Made by a program: the position numbers and the translations under genes. The notes under the pieces are model-generated. The model was not told the origin of the DNA and searched no databases. It worked only from the letters and a program-made list of their open reading frames with translations. This document shows, one piece after another, positions 36,643 to 48,839 of a DNA stretch of 64,000 nt. Source of the DNA: Ilumatobacteraceae bacterium (GTDB lineage Bacteria; Actinomycetota; Acidimicrobiia; Acidimicrobiales; Ilumatobacteraceae); assembly GCA_033344875.1 (NCBI GenBank), contig JAWPMO010000001.1, forward strand, positions 4,799,595 to 4,863,594. The letters are read 5' to 3'. Numbering within the stretch: position 1 is the first letter of the stretch; each line of letters starts with the position of its first letter.

Positions 36643-37095
36643 TCAGACGGTCGGGTTCTCGACGAGGGTGGTCAGGCGACGCAGGTTCCGCTTCCAGATC
36701 TGCTTCATGACCGCCTGGCCACCGATGACCTCGCCGAGCCGGCCACCGAGGTACCAGGGGAATCTCAGGTCTTCGGTCCACGTGAACCGGGTCCGGCGGC
36801 CCAGATCGATGGGCTCGAGTTCGAACACGCCGGTGCCCGTGACGATGCCGGTGTGGCGCACACCCATCGAACGCTCCGGCTCCCACTCGGTGACCGTCAT
36901 CTCGTCGGTCAGCGTGATCGGGCCGACCTTGGTGTCGCATTCGAACTCGGTGCCGACACCGCGGGTCGACTCGCCGGTGAACCGGATCGCGACCGCATCG
37001 GCCATCCAGTCGACGTGGCGTTCGATCGGCTCGACGACCGCCCAGACGTCCGCGGGCGATGCGTCGATCTCGACGGCCACCCGGATGCGGCCCAC
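36643..37095 (-). CDS. SRPBCC (polyketide cyclase/START-like) protein
   Basis: A 150-residue helix-grip protein: IRVAVEIDASPADVWAVVEP, a hydrophobic beta-sheet, FTWTEDLRFPWYLGGRLG and a long C-terminal helix. The family binds hydrophobic ligands. GTG at 37095 overlaps the galT TAG (TAGTG), so it is translated from the galT transcript. The ligand is unknown. Confidence 0.82.
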   Translation of the reverse strand: MGRIRVAVEIDASPADVWAVVEPIERHVDWMADAVAIRFTGESTRGVGTEFECDTKVGPITLTDEMTVTEWEPERSMGVRHTGIVTGTGVFELEPIDLGRRTRFTWTEDLRFPWYLGGRLGEVIGGQAVMKQIWKRNLRRLTTLVENPTV

Positions 37096-38081
37096 TACGA
37101 CCCGGCGAGCGAGACGGTGGTGCGGAGGGTCTCGGCCGCCTGCTCGGGCGGCATGATGTTGATCAGCACCCCGGTGCCGCGCTCGAAGCCGGCCTGGGTC
37201 ACGAGGTTCGGCCACACGTGGATGTGCCAGTGGTACTCGCCGGTGTGTGCGTGGGGCGCCGTGTGGAACCCGACGTTGTACGCGACGTCGCCGAGGGCCT
37301 CGTTGAGGAAGGCGGTCGCGTCACGCAACGCACGGCCGACGGCTTCGAGCGAGTCGTCATCGGCGTCTTGCAGGTGCAGTTCGTGGCGGCGCGGCACGAT
37401 CAGGAGCTCGTAGGGGCTGCCGCTCCAGTACGGGCAGATGACGGCGACGTCGTCGTTGGCGAACACCACGCGCTCGCCGGTCGACAGCTCGGCTTCGACC
37501 GTGGTGCACAGCAGGCAGCCACCGGCGAACCGGCTGAACGCACGCTCCTCGTCGAGGACCTCGCCGGGGACGAACGGCAGCCCGAGGAGCTGGCCGTGCG
37601 GGTGGGCGATCGACGCACCTGCCTCGCGACCGTGGTTGACGATCGCCTGCGTGTACCGGATGTTGGCGATGTTGGCGTGCTCGGCGAAGCGATGCTTCAG
37701 CGCGAGCATGAACCGACCGGCGCCGGCATCGTCGAGCCGGTCGAGCGAGGCGTCGTGATCAGGCGAGTAGACGAAGACTTCGTGGATGCCCGAGCCTTCG
37801 GCCATGACGTGGACGGGGCCGACGTGGCGGACGGCGAAGCCGTCGTCGCCCTCGAACGCGGGGTAGAGGTTGGGGACGACACGGAGCGTCCAGCCGCCGC
37901 CCTCGCCGATCGTCTCGAGCGCGGGTGGCGTCGACTCCTCGTGACCCGGACAGAACGGACACGCCCGATCGGACTCGACCTCGATCTGCTCACGCGGAGC
38001 GAAGTCGGACGGTCGCAACGCCCGCTCGGCGACGATGGTGACCCATCGACCCGTCAACTGATTCAACCGCATCTGGCTCAT
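37095..38081 (-). CDS. galT: Galactose-1-phosphate uridylyltransferase
   Basis: A 328-residue HIT-superfamily enzyme of the Leloir pathway. CPFCPGHE and GCLLCTTVE supply metal-binding cysteines, and AHPHGQLLG is the H-x-H-x-Q active site whose His is uridylylated. EYHWHIHVWPNL is the second half. ATG at 38081 with TATCCT 9 nt upstream. The substrate specificity could be that of a related hexose-1-phosphate uridylyltransferase. Confidence 0.9.
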   Translation of the reverse strand: MSQMRLNQLTGRWVTIVAERALRPSDFAPREQIEVESDRACPFCPGHEESTPPALETIGEGGGWTLRVVPNLYPAFEGDDGFAVRHVGPVHVMAEGSGIHEVFVYSPDHDASLDRLDDAGAGRFMLALKHRFAEHANIANIRYTQAIVNHGREAGASIAHPHGQLLGLPFVPGEVLDEERAFSRFAGGCLLCTTVEAELSTGERVVFANDDVAVICPYWSGSPYELLIVPRRHELHLQDADDDSLEAVGRALRDATAFLNEALGDVAYNVGFHTAPHAHTGEYHWHIHVWPNLVTQAGFERGTGVLINIMPPEQAAETLRTTVSLAGS

Positions 38082-38090
38082 CGGCTACCC

Positions 38091-38096
38091 AGGATA
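38091..38096 (-). promoter_or_regulatory. -10 element of galT
   Basis: TATCCT on the minus strand, 9 nt before the ATG at 38081. Confidence 0.5.
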
Positions 38097-38155
38097 GAGC
38101 GCGCCTGGCGCGGAAGTTGACCAGATCGCGAACCGGTCGACACGACGCTCGATCC

Positions 38156-38902
38156 TCAGCGTGCCCGGAACACGGTCACGTGGCGTTCGGCGTCGTCGCG
38201 GAATGCCGTCCGGTCGAACGACGTCCACCGCTGCTCGACGTCGAAACCGGACGCGTCGGCCATGCGGTCGAGCTCGTCGGTGGTGCTGTACCGGATCGAC
38301 CACGGACGGAGGCGGACGCCACCGGCCTCGGTGAACTCGACGAACTGCCCCTCAGCCGTCTGCAGGTCGGGGTCTTGCAGCGAGACCGACAGGACCACCC
38401 GGTCGGCCGCCAGTGAGCGGACCGACACATCGGACGAACGTTCGCCCGAGCTGGCGGGGACGAACGCTTCCACGACGAACCGGCCGCGTGGCTCGAGGAC
38501 CGCTGCGACTTCGCGGAAGCAGTCGGCCTGGAGCTCCGGCGATGCCAGGTTGAAGAGCGTGTTGTAGGCGACGAACGCGAGCCGGAACGGCCCACGGGGG
38601 AGTGGCCCGGCCATGCTGCCGAGATGGCGGTCGATCAGGCGCTCCGGGTCGCGCTCCGCGAGTCGGTCGAGCATCGCCCGGCTGGCGTCGAGCCCGGTGA
38701 CGGTCACGCCGTGATCACGGCCGGCGACGGCCAGGGGCACCGCCAGGCGTCCGGTGCCGACGCCGAGTTCGAGTACCGCCCCGCCGTCGGCGAGGTCGAG
38801 GAGCGTGTCGGTGGTCGCGGCGATGTCGGAGATGGCGTCGTACCAGTCGTCGTAGACGTCGGCGAACGCGTCGCCGTAGGTGGTCTCGTCGTAGCCGTCC
38901 AT
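38156..38902 (-). CDS. Class I SAM-dependent methyltransferase
   Basis: A 248-residue methyltransferase with motif I VLELGVGTGRLAVPLA, motif II-like VTGLDASRAML and the post-core FVAYNTLFNL. ATG 38902 gives YGDAFADVYDDWYDA, a common N-terminus in this family. A -10-like TACCGT lies 15 nt upstream, so a very short leader is possible. Divergent from the cysteine desulfurase. Substrate unknown. Confidence 0.85.
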   Translation of the reverse strand: MDGYDETTYGDAFADVYDDWYDAISDIAATTDTLLDLADGGAVLELGVGTGRLAVPLAVAGRDHGVTVTGLDASRAMLDRLAERDPERLIDRHLGSMAGPLPRGPFRLAFVAYNTLFNLASPELQADCFREVAAVLEPRGRFVVEAFVPASSGERSSDVSVRSLAADRVVLSVSLQDPDLQTAEGQFVEFTEAGGVRLRPWSIRYSTTDELDRMADASGFDVEQRWTSFDRTAFRDDAERHVTVFRAR

Positions 38903-38957
38903 CGTGATCCGTTCCGCACGGTAGCCCCGTCTGCACGACGTGCGGGCGCTCGCTCGA

Positions 38958-38963
38958 TAGCGT
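38958..38963 (+). promoter_or_regulatory. -10 element of cysteine desulfurase
   Basis: TAGCGT, 7 nt before the GTG at 38971. Confidence 0.6.
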
Positions 38964-38970
38964 TGTCGGG

Positions 38971-40089
38971 GTGGCACCGACCTATCTCGATCATGCGGCG
39001 ACGACGCCGATGCGGCAGTCCGCGATCGACGCCATGCTGCCGTTCTTCACCGAGCGCTTCGCGAACCCGAGCGGCTCGCACCGGTTCGCCCGCGACGCCC
39101 GCCGTGCGATCGACGAATCGCGTGACCTGGTGGCCGGCCTGCTCGGTGTGCAACCGGGCGAGGTCGTCTTCCTCGGATGCGGTACCGAAGCCGACAACCA
39201 GGTCATCCGCGGCGTCGACGGCGTACCGGTGTGCCCGGCCGTCGAGCATCACGCGGTGCTCCATCCGGTCGAGGCGCAGGGTGGCCGCGTGGTCGGCGTC
39301 GACGCCACCGGTCACGTCGAGCTCGACCGGCTCGCCGACGCTCTCGGACCCGACGTCGGTGTGGTCAGCGTGATGGCGGTCAACAACGAGGTCGGCACGG
39401 TCACCGACCTCGCGGTGGTCGCCGCGATCGTCCGCGAGCATGCGCCGCAGGCGATCCTCCACACCGACGCCGTGCAGGCGGCGTGCTGGCTCGATCTCCG
39501 CGAGGTGTCGGCGCTGGTCGACGCCATGTCGCTGAGTGCGCACAAGTTCGGTGGTCCGAAGGGCGTCGGCATCCTGACGATCCGCGACGGCCGCTCGCTC
39601 GCTCCGATGCTGATCGGTGGGGGGCAGGAGCGTGAACGACGCAGCGGCACGCACAACGTGGGCGGCATCGTCGCGATGACGGCGGCACTCGCCGAGACCG
39701 ACACCCATCGCGACGACGAGAACGCTCGCCTCGGCGCCCTTCGGGATCGACTCGTCGACGAGATCACCGGTTCGCTCGACGACGTCGTCGAGACCGTGCC
39801 GCGCGACCGCAAGGTCGCCGGGTCCGCGCACATCTGCATCGACGGCATCGAGAGCGAGTCGCTCCTGTACCTGCTCGACGAGGCCGAGGTGTGTGCGAGC
39901 GCGGCGTCGGCGTGCGCGAGCGGTGCCATGGAGCCGTCGCACGTGCTCGCGGCGATGGGGATCGACCGACGCCGCGCCGGCGGCGCCCTCCGCATGAGTC
40001 TCGGGCACACGACCACCGCAGCCGACGTCGATCGGGGTGTCGAGGTCGTCGTGGCCGGTGTGCGGCGCCTCCGGAAGGCCGCAGCATGA
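38971..40089 (+). CDS. Cysteine desulfurase (IscS/NifS type)
   Basis: A 372-residue PLP enzyme. YLDHAATTPMRQ is the N-terminal signature, HTDAVQAACW binds PLP, SLSAHKFGGPKGVG carries the Schiff-base Lys, and ASAASACASGAMEPS holds the persulfide Cys. The ATGA overlap with mnmA indicates that its sulfur feeds tRNA 2-thiouridine formation, as IscS does for MnmA. Confidence 0.93.
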   Translation: MAPTYLDHAATTPMRQSAIDAMLPFFTERFANPSGSHRFARDARRAIDESRDLVAGLLGVQPGEVVFLGCGTEADNQVIRGVDGVPVCPAVEHHAVLHPVEAQGGRVVGVDATGHVELDRLADALGPDVGVVSVMAVNNEVGTVTDLAVVAAIVREHAPQAILHTDAVQAACWLDLREVSALVDAMSLSAHKFGGPKGVGILTIRDGRSLAPMLIGGGQERERRSGTHNVGGIVAMTAALAETDTHRDDENARLGALRDRLVDEITGSLDDVVETVPRDRKVAGSAHICIDGIESESLLYLLDEAEVCASAASACASGAMEPSHVLAAMGIDRRRAGGALRMSLGHTTTAADVDRGVEVVVAGVRRLRKAAA

Positions 40090-41132
40090 AGGTGATGCTC
40101 GCGATGAGCGGCGGCGTCGACTCGTCGGTCGCCGGTGCACTGCTGCTGCAGGCCGGTCACGACGTCGTCGGCGTCACGATGAAGCTGTGGGGCGGCGACA
40201 GCGACTCGGGCTGCTGCAGCGTGAGCGACGTCGACGACGCCCGCCGTGTCGCACAGCAACTCGACATCGATCATCTCGTGTTCAACTTCGGTGACGACTT
40301 CGATCGTCATGTCGTCGAACCGTACGTGCGAGACCACGCCCTCGGTGTCACGCCCAATCCGTGCATCGAGTGCAACCGACACGTCAAGTTCGACCGCCTG
40401 CTCGAGCGGGCCGATCAGCTCGGATTCGACGCCGTCGCGACCGGGCACCACGCGCGCATCGGCCGTGACTCGGCCGGCCGGTTCACGCTCGAGCGCGGTG
40501 CCGACACGGCGAAAGACCAGAGCTACGTCGTCCACATGCTCGATCAGCACGATCTCGGTCGCACGATGTTCCCGGTCGGCGACATCGACAAGGGCGAGGT
40601 CCGGCGACTCGCGGTCGAGATGGGCCTGCGCACCGCCACCAAGCCCGACAGCCAAGACGTGTGCTTCATCACCAGCACGGGCGGTCGCGAGACGTTCCTC
40701 GGTGATCGCATCCCGTTCCGACCCGGCACGGTCGTCGACCGGGCCGGCGAAGAACTGGGCCGGGTCGACGCCGTCGAGATGGTCACGATCGGTCAGCGCA
40801 GGGGGATCGGCCTGCCGGGCGGCGGACCGAAGCGGTACGTCGTCGACGTCGACGTGCCGAACGGGGTCGTGACCGTCGGCGACGACGCCGATCTCTACCG
40901 CGACGCCGTGACGGTGCTCGACCCGACCTGGGTCGCAGCACCGTTCGAGGGGCGAGCCCTCGTGCAGTGCAGCGCCCACGGGGCCACGAACGAAGCCGTG
41001 GTGACCGCGATCGGGGCCGGTTTCGATGTCCGCTGGGTCGAACCGCAACGTCGCATCGCCCCCGGACAGAGCGTCGTCGTGTACGACCTCGACGACCGTC
41101 GCGTCATCGGCGGCGGCACGGCGGCCCGCTGA
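40086..41132 (+). CDS. mnmA: tRNA-specific 2-thiouridylase
   Basis: A 348-residue enzyme thiolating U34 of Glu, Gln and Lys tRNAs. The ATP PP-loop is AMSGGVDSSVA; catalytic cysteines are in PNPCIECNRHVKF and SQDVCFI; KDQSYVVHML and GQRRGIGLP are also conserved. Its start overlaps the desulfurase stop. Confidence 0.95.
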   Translation: MKVMLAMSGGVDSSVAGALLLQAGHDVVGVTMKLWGGDSDSGCCSVSDVDDARRVAQQLDIDHLVFNFGDDFDRHVVEPYVRDHALGVTPNPCIECNRHVKFDRLLERADQLGFDAVATGHHARIGRDSAGRFTLERGADTAKDQSYVVHMLDQHDLGRTMFPVGDIDKGEVRRLAVEMGLRTATKPDSQDVCFITSTGGRETFLGDRIPFRPGTVVDRAGEELGRVDAVEMVTIGQRRGIGLPGGGPKRYVVDVDVPNGVVTVGDDADLYRDAVTVLDPTWVAAPFEGRALVQCSAHGATNEAVVTAIGAGFDVRWVEPQRRIAPGQSVVVYDLDDRRVIGGGTAAR

Positions 41133-41133
41133 C

Positions 41134-42021
41134 TCAGCCGACGGGCAGCCGGCGGCGAACCGCGCTCCGGAGCGCCTCGCCCGGTCGTGACGGTGCCACG
41201 AGGCACGACCGGAGGTGGATCGCATTCCCACGGGGAACCTTGGGAGTCGCGGCGAAGATCACGGTGGTCGACTCGTGCGTCGAGATCTCGATCGTGTGCC
41301 CGGAGGCGGGCCCGGTCAGGTCGGCCGCCTCGGTCCCGACCGGAGCGAGCCGGATGCGGGCGATCTCCTGCCGCCGCAGCATCACCGTCTCGGCCAGGAC
41401 GAGTTGGTCGTGGATCACCACCCCGATCGGCACGATGACGAACCAGCGCCGAGCGAGACGATGCCAGCGCGGCCACCCGAGCACGCCGCCGCAGATCGCC
41501 ACGAGGGCGACGAGCAGGCCCGTGATCCAGCGGCGGTCGGCCAGGAGGAGGACGGCGGTGATCGCCGAGGCGGCCCACACGGCCCAGCTCAGCCCGGCGG
41601 CGAGCGCGTAGGCGGCAGGGGGGCGGAGCAGATGGCGGTCCTCGTCGCCGTACGCGGACGCCTGGACGAACACCCGGCCGATCAGCGCCGAGTAGGCCAC
41701 GACGACGGCGAGCAGGGCCAGGATCAGGAACGCAACGCCCGAAGCGGCGTCGGCGCCGCCGAGCAGTGCGGCGACGGCGGTCGGGACGGCGATCGGCACG
41801 ATCAGGCGAACGGCGGTGAGGCTCACGACGGCGGGGAGCGCCATCGAACACACACCGGCGAACCAGCCGACGAAGGCCGCGTACCGGACGATGTCTCCGA
41901 AACGGTCGGTCGCCGAGACCGTCGCCTCGTCGATCGCCGCGCCGCCGGCGACGAGCACGCCGACCCAGATGAGGCGCAGCACCCAGGGCATCGCTCGTTC
42001 GAGGCGGGCGAGGTCGGTCAC
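41134..42021 (-). CDS. Integral membrane protein, unknown
   Basis: A 295-residue protein with hydrophobic helices over residues ~12-215, probably six or seven, then a ~75-residue soluble C-terminal domain with strands such as IEISTHESTTVIFAA. The last part resembles a PH-like fold (inference). It lies opposite the mnmA-ligA genes, ending one base from the mnmA stop. CAGACT lies 6 nt before the GTG. Confidence 0.65.
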   Translation of the reverse strand: MTDLARLERAMPWVLRLIWVGVLVAGGAAIDEATVSATDRFGDIVRYAAFVGWFAGVCSMALPAVVSLTAVRLIVPIAVPTAVAALLGGADAASGVAFLILALLAVVVAYSALIGRVFVQASAYGDEDRHLLRPPAAYALAAGLSWAVWAASAITAVLLLADRRWITGLLVALVAICGGVLGWPRWHRLARRWFVIVPIGVVIHDQLVLAETVMLRRQEIARIRLAPVGTEAADLTGPASGHTIEISTHESTTVIFAATPKVPRGNAIHLRSCLVAPSRPGEALRSAVRRRLPVG

Positions 42022-42094
42022 CCGGCCAGTCTGGCGGCCACGAACGGCGAAATCCCACGCCGTGTCGAAGTCGTCGTCGTCGACGCCGAGGTGT

Positions 42095-42100
42095 CACGAT
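42095..42100 (+). promoter_or_regulatory. Possible -10 (CANGAT type) of methionine synthase-like gene
   Basis: CACGAT, 6 nt before the ATG at 42107. Confidence 0.4.
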
Positions 42101-42106
42101 GGAGCG

Positions 42107-45252
<3,146 letters not shown>

Positions 45253-45262
45253 GTGCGACATC

Positions 45263-45952
45263 ATGAAGATGATCGGGCTGCTCGGCGGCATGAGCTGGGA
45301 GAGTTCGATCGAGTACGAACGGCTGATCAACGAAGGGGTCAGGGCCCGGCTCGGGGGAACCCACTCGGCCGATCTCGTGATCCGCAGCTACGACTTCGCC
45401 GCCGTCGAGGCGCTGCAGGCGGCGGGCGACTGGGACGCCGCCGGCGACCTGCTCGCGACCGACGCGGTGATGCTCGAACGTGCCGGTGCCGAGATCATCG
45501 TGCTCTGCACCAACACGATGCATCTGTTGGCCGATCGGATCGAGTCGGCGATCGGTGTCGAGTTCCTGCACCTGGCCGATGCGACGGCCGCGGCGGTTCG
45601 AGCGGCCGGCGTCGGACGTGTGGCGCTCCTGGGCACCCGGTACACGATGGAACACGACTTCTACCGTGGCCGTCTCCGGTCGCACGGTCTCGATGTGATC
45701 GTCCCGGACGCCGACGACCGCACCACGATCCACGACGTGATCTACGACGAGTTGGTGCGCGGCGTGGTGCGGAGCCGGTCGAAGCGTCGCTGTCTCGACG
45801 TGATCGATCGGCTGGTCGAACGGGGAGCGGAGGGTGTGATCGCCGGTTGCACGGAGATCGAACTCCTCGTCGGGGCCGACGACCTGGCCGTGCCGTACTT
45901 CCCGACCACGGCGCTCCACGCGGCCGCAGCGGTCGAGGCCGCGCTGGCGTGA
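45263..45952 (+). CDS. Aspartate/glutamate racemase family protein
   Basis: A 229-residue enzyme. IGLLGGMSWESSIEYERLIN and the two catalytic cysteine motifs, LCTNTMHL and AGCTEIELL, mark the amino-acid racemase family; the length fits aspartate racemase (YgeA-like) rather than MurI. It begins 10 nt after ligA, so the two are likely co-transcribed. Confidence 0.88.
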   Translation: MKMIGLLGGMSWESSIEYERLINEGVRARLGGTHSADLVIRSYDFAAVEALQAAGDWDAAGDLLATDAVMLERAGAEIIVLCTNTMHLLADRIESAIGVEFLHLADATAAAVRAAGVGRVALLGTRYTMEHDFYRGRLRSHGLDVIVPDADDRTTIHDVIYDELVRGVVRSRSKRRCLDVIDRLVERGAEGVIAGCTEIELLVGADDLAVPYFPTTALHAAAAVEAALA

Positions 45953-45955
45953 GGA

Positions 45956-46501
45956 TCAGACGACCGTGAAGGTCCAGGTGTACGACCTGGCGAACCGGCG
46001 GCCGTCTTCGATGCGCCAGTAGATGACCTCGACGGTGTGCTCCCCGTCGACGAACTGGGTGATCGGAGCCGTGGAACTGGGGGTGAACGTCAGGGTGGCG
46101 TTGCCGGGCTCGTACCGGGTGACCGGGGGCAGTTCGACCTGCTGGCCGGGCTCGACGTCGGTCCGGCCGAGTTCGTCGATGTTGATCGTCTCGATCTCGA
46201 TGTCGTCGATCACCAGGACCCCGGTGTAGCCGGTCTCGAGATCGACGAACACGTTGCTCTGGTTGAGGACCTGGACGGCCTCCGGGACCGGCTCGACCGA
46301 CTCGACGTATGGGGGCAGGTCGGCGCGCTCGTCGCCGGTGATGCCGACCAGGAGGCCGCGCGTCACGAGCAGGCTGCCGACGAGCAGCAGCAGGATCATC
46401 AGCACCGTGGTGCGATCGGGACGCCGCCGACGACCGGTGGGCGGGACCGGCTCGGCGACGTCGGAGTCGTCGGTGATCTCCGGGGCGTCGGTGTCGCTCA
46501 C
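45956..46501 (-). CDS. Membrane-anchored protein with an extracellular beta domain
   Basis: A 181-residue protein: an acidic N-terminus with TGRRRRPDR, one membrane helix (TTVLMILLLLVGSLLVTRGL, ~36-55), then ~120 extracytoplasmic residues forming a strand-rich domain with a VDGEHTVEVIYWRIEDG segment like an Ig/CARDB fold (inference). GTG at 46501 has CATGAT 6 nt upstream. Divergent from the PASTA protein. Confidence 0.65.
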   Translation of the reverse strand: MSDTDAPEITDDSDVAEPVPPTGRRRRPDRTTVLMILLLLVGSLLVTRGLLVGITGDERADLPPYVESVEPVPEAVQVLNQSNVFVDLETGYTGVLVIDDIEIETINIDELGRTDVEPGQQVELPPVTRYEPGNATLTFTPSSTAPITQFVDGEHTVEVIYWRIEDGRRFARSYTWTFTVV

Positions 46502-46507
46502 CACACC

Positions 46508-46513
46508 ATCATG
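46508..46513 (-). promoter_or_regulatory. Possible -10 (CANGAT type)
   Basis: CATGAT on the minus strand, 6 nt before the GTG at 46501. Confidence 0.4.
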
Positions 46514-46569
46514 CCGGGATCCGGACGTGGACCGGCCACGCGCAGGTGTCATGGGCCGGCGTCGAAACG

Positions 46570-46590
46570 CGTGGGGGGCGTCACCCCACG
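46570..46590. promoter_or_regulatory. Inverted repeat between divergent genes
   Basis: CGTGGGG and CCCCACG with a 7-nt spacer, 17 bp before the -10 of the PASTA pseudokinase and within its -35 region. Possible regulator site. Confidence 0.4.
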
Positions 46591-46606
46591 AGGTGGGGGC
46601 AAGCGA

Positions 46607-46612
46607 TAGCGT
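46607..46612 (+). promoter_or_regulatory. -10 element of PASTA pseudokinase
   Basis: TAGCGT, 9 nt before the GTG at 46622. Confidence 0.5.
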
Positions 46613-46621
46613 TCGGACATC

Positions 46622-48793
46622 GTGAGCACCAGCGCATCGCCCCCCGGCGGTCCCACCGAACCGTCCGACCTGCTCGGTCGTGTCGTGGCCGACCATCTCG
46701 TGCTCGCCCGTGTGGTGAGTGCCGGCGCGAACGCCACCGTGTTCGACGCCTCCGACGAGACCACCGGCCGCACGGTCACCGTCAAGTTGATCCAGCCCGG
46801 CATGGCGGCACCCGAGGCGTTCCAGCAGCGTTTCGACGAGACGATGCGCCGAGTCGGTGCCCTGAGCCACCCGAACATCGCAGCGCTCTATGACTGGGGC
46901 ACCACCGAGATCGACGGCCAGACGACGTGGTACGTGGTGGTCGAGCAGCTCACCGGTGGCAGCCTGCGCGACATGTTCGACCGAGCCAGGCGGTTGTCGC
47001 CGTCGCAGGCGCTCGCGATCGGTCTCGACGCGTGTCGTGCGCTCGACTACGCGCACCGGCGCGGGTTCGTGCACACCGAACTCACCCCGTCGAAGCTGGT
47101 GTTCGGCGACGATCGCCGACTCCGCATCACCGACTTCGGGCTGGCGGCGCTCCTCAACGAATCCACGTGGGAGCAGCCCGACGCGGTCGCTACGCACACC
47201 GCCTGGTACGCCTCGCCCGAACAGGGGCTCGCACAGCCGATCGACGGCAAGACCGACGTGTACGCCCTGTGCCTCACGCTGCACGAAGCGGTGACGGGCG
47301 TGCTCCCCTTCAAGAACGATTCGACCGTGGCCGCCCTGGCGGCGCGTGTCGGGCGCCTGATGCCCGTCTCGGCCGATCTCGGTCCACTGGCGTCCGTCCT
47401 CGAACACGCCGGGCGGCCCGAGGCCGACGAACGTTCCTCGGCCGCCCAATTCGGCAAGGAGTTGGTCCAGGTGGCCTCGAAGCTGCCGCGCCCCGAGCCG
47501 CTCCCGTTGTTGTCGACCGGGTTGTTCGAGACGCCGGCCGAGCAGCTGCGAGCACCCGACGACCCGACGGGTGGGGTCGTCCGGCCGACCGAGACGCCCG
47601 AGCCCCCGCTGATCGTCGAGGCCGAGCCGGAGATGCCGACCGACGTGACGTCCGGCGACGATCTGGTGATCCTCCCGCTCGACTCCGAGATCGGTGGTGC
47701 CCGCTCGGCATCGGAACCCGAACCCGAACCCGATCCCGAGACCGCGCAACCAGCGGCGCCTGCGACCGCCGCGTCGGCGACGCCCGAGGAGACCGCCGTC
47801 CGGCCCGAGCGTGCGGCCGGGGTCACGACTCAGGCGATGCCGATGTTGACCACCGACCCGCCACGGCGTCGACGTGGTTTCCCGTGGAAGATCGTGCTCG
47901 CCGTCCTGGTGGTCGCGGCGCTGACCGTGCTCGGCATCCTGGCCACACGATTGTTCGAGACACCGGTGTACACCGTGCCCGACCTCGTGGAGATGCCCGA
48001 AGCCGAAGCGCGGAACCTCGTGGCCACCAACCGGTGGGAACTCGAGATCACGCGAGAGCGCAGTGATCTCGTGCCCGTGGTCGGGCAGGTCGTCCGCACC
48101 GCACCGCAGGCCGGCGTCGACCTGGCCGAGGGCGAGCCGTTCCTGATCGTGGTGAGCGAGGGTCCGACGCTGCGGGAGTTGCCGGAATCGACGGGCCTGA
48201 CACTGCCCGAGGCACAGACCCGTCTGGTCGAGCGAGGACTCGACGTCAGACCACCGGTCGAGGAGTACGACGAGGTCGTTCCGGCCGGCACCGTCATCAG
48301 CTGGTCGGTCCCCGGCGATGCGACACTCGGCGTCGGCTCGATGGTCGAGCCGGCGACGCCCGTCGAGCTGGTCGTCTCCCGGGGGCCTGCACCTCGGACG
48401 ATTCCCGACGTCGTCGGCCAACCGGTGGGCGCGGCACGCAACGAACTCGTCGCGCTCGGACTGACGCTGACCGAGACGGCACAGGAGTTCAGTGACGACA
48501 TCGTGCTCGGGTCGGTCATCTCACAGAGCTTCGAGCCGGGCACCGAGGTCGAGCGCGGCACCGACATGACGGTGATCGTGTCGAAGGGACCCGACATCGT
48601 TCCGTTCCCGAACCTGTCGGGTGCAGCGACCTACGAAGACGCCGCCGAGATCCTGATCGAGGCGGGTTTCCAGCCCCGATTGACCTTCGGTGACACGTTG
48701 GGCGAGGTGCAACAGGTACGGATCGACGGCGAGGAACCGATCGTCGGCAAGACGTATCGGCGCGGCACGCAGGTCGACATTCGCGCCCTCTGA
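46622..48793 (+). CDS. PASTA-domain Ser/Thr kinase-like protein, probable pseudokinase
   Basis: A 723-residue protein with PknB-like layout: kinase fold (~20-290), Pro/Glu-rich linker, membrane helix (~420-442, IVLAVLVVAALTVLGILATRL) and four PASTA repeats that bind cell-wall fragments. The kinase keeps Lys55, Glu73, the DFG (171-173) and SPE, but the catalytic loop reads HTELTPSKLVF instead of HRDLKPxNI: base Asp to Glu153, Lys to Thr155, Asn to Lys158. The glycine loop is SAGANATVF. Transfer activity is therefore doubtful; a scaffold role in cell-wall signalling is likely. Confidence 0.88.
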   Translation: MSTSASPPGGPTEPSDLLGRVVADHLVLARVVSAGANATVFDASDETTGRTVTVKLIQPGMAAPEAFQQRFDETMRRVGALSHPNIAALYDWGTTEIDGQTTWYVVVEQLTGGSLRDMFDRARRLSPSQALAIGLDACRALDYAHRRGFVHTELTPSKLVFGDDRRLRITDFGLAALLNESTWEQPDAVATHTAWYASPEQGLAQPIDGKTDVYALCLTLHEAVTGVLPFKNDSTVAALAARVGRLMPVSADLGPLASVLEHAGRPEADERSSAAQFGKELVQVASKLPRPEPLPLLSTGLFETPAEQLRAPDDPTGGVVRPTETPEPPLIVEAEPEMPTDVTSGDDLVILPLDSEIGGARSASEPEPEPDPETAQPAAPATAASATPEETAVRPERAAGVTTQAMPMLTTDPPRRRRGFPWKIVLAVLVVAALTVLGILATRLFETPVYTVPDLVEMPEAEARNLVATNRWELEITRERSDLVPVVGQVVRTAPQAGVDLAEGEPFLIVVSEGPTLRELPESTGLTLPEAQTRLVERGLDVRPPVEEYDEVVPAGTVISWSVPGDATLGVGSMVEPATPVELVVSRGPAPRTIPDVVGQPVGAARNELVALGLTLTETAQEFSDDIVLGSVISQSFEPGTEVERGTDMTVIVSKGPDIVPFPNLSGAATYEDAAEILIEAGFQPRLTFGDTLGEVQQVRIDGEEPIVGKTYRRGTQVDIRAL

Positions 48794-48839
48794 TCACTAC
48801 GGTTGGCTGGCCGTCCGACCGGCGGCGCGAAAGGATGGC

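Noticed and set aside
45956-48421. 821-codon open frame on the minus strand across the PASTA gene
   Set aside because: Only its last 181 codons form a sensible protein with a promoter; the rest is a GC-rich shadow of the opposite gene.
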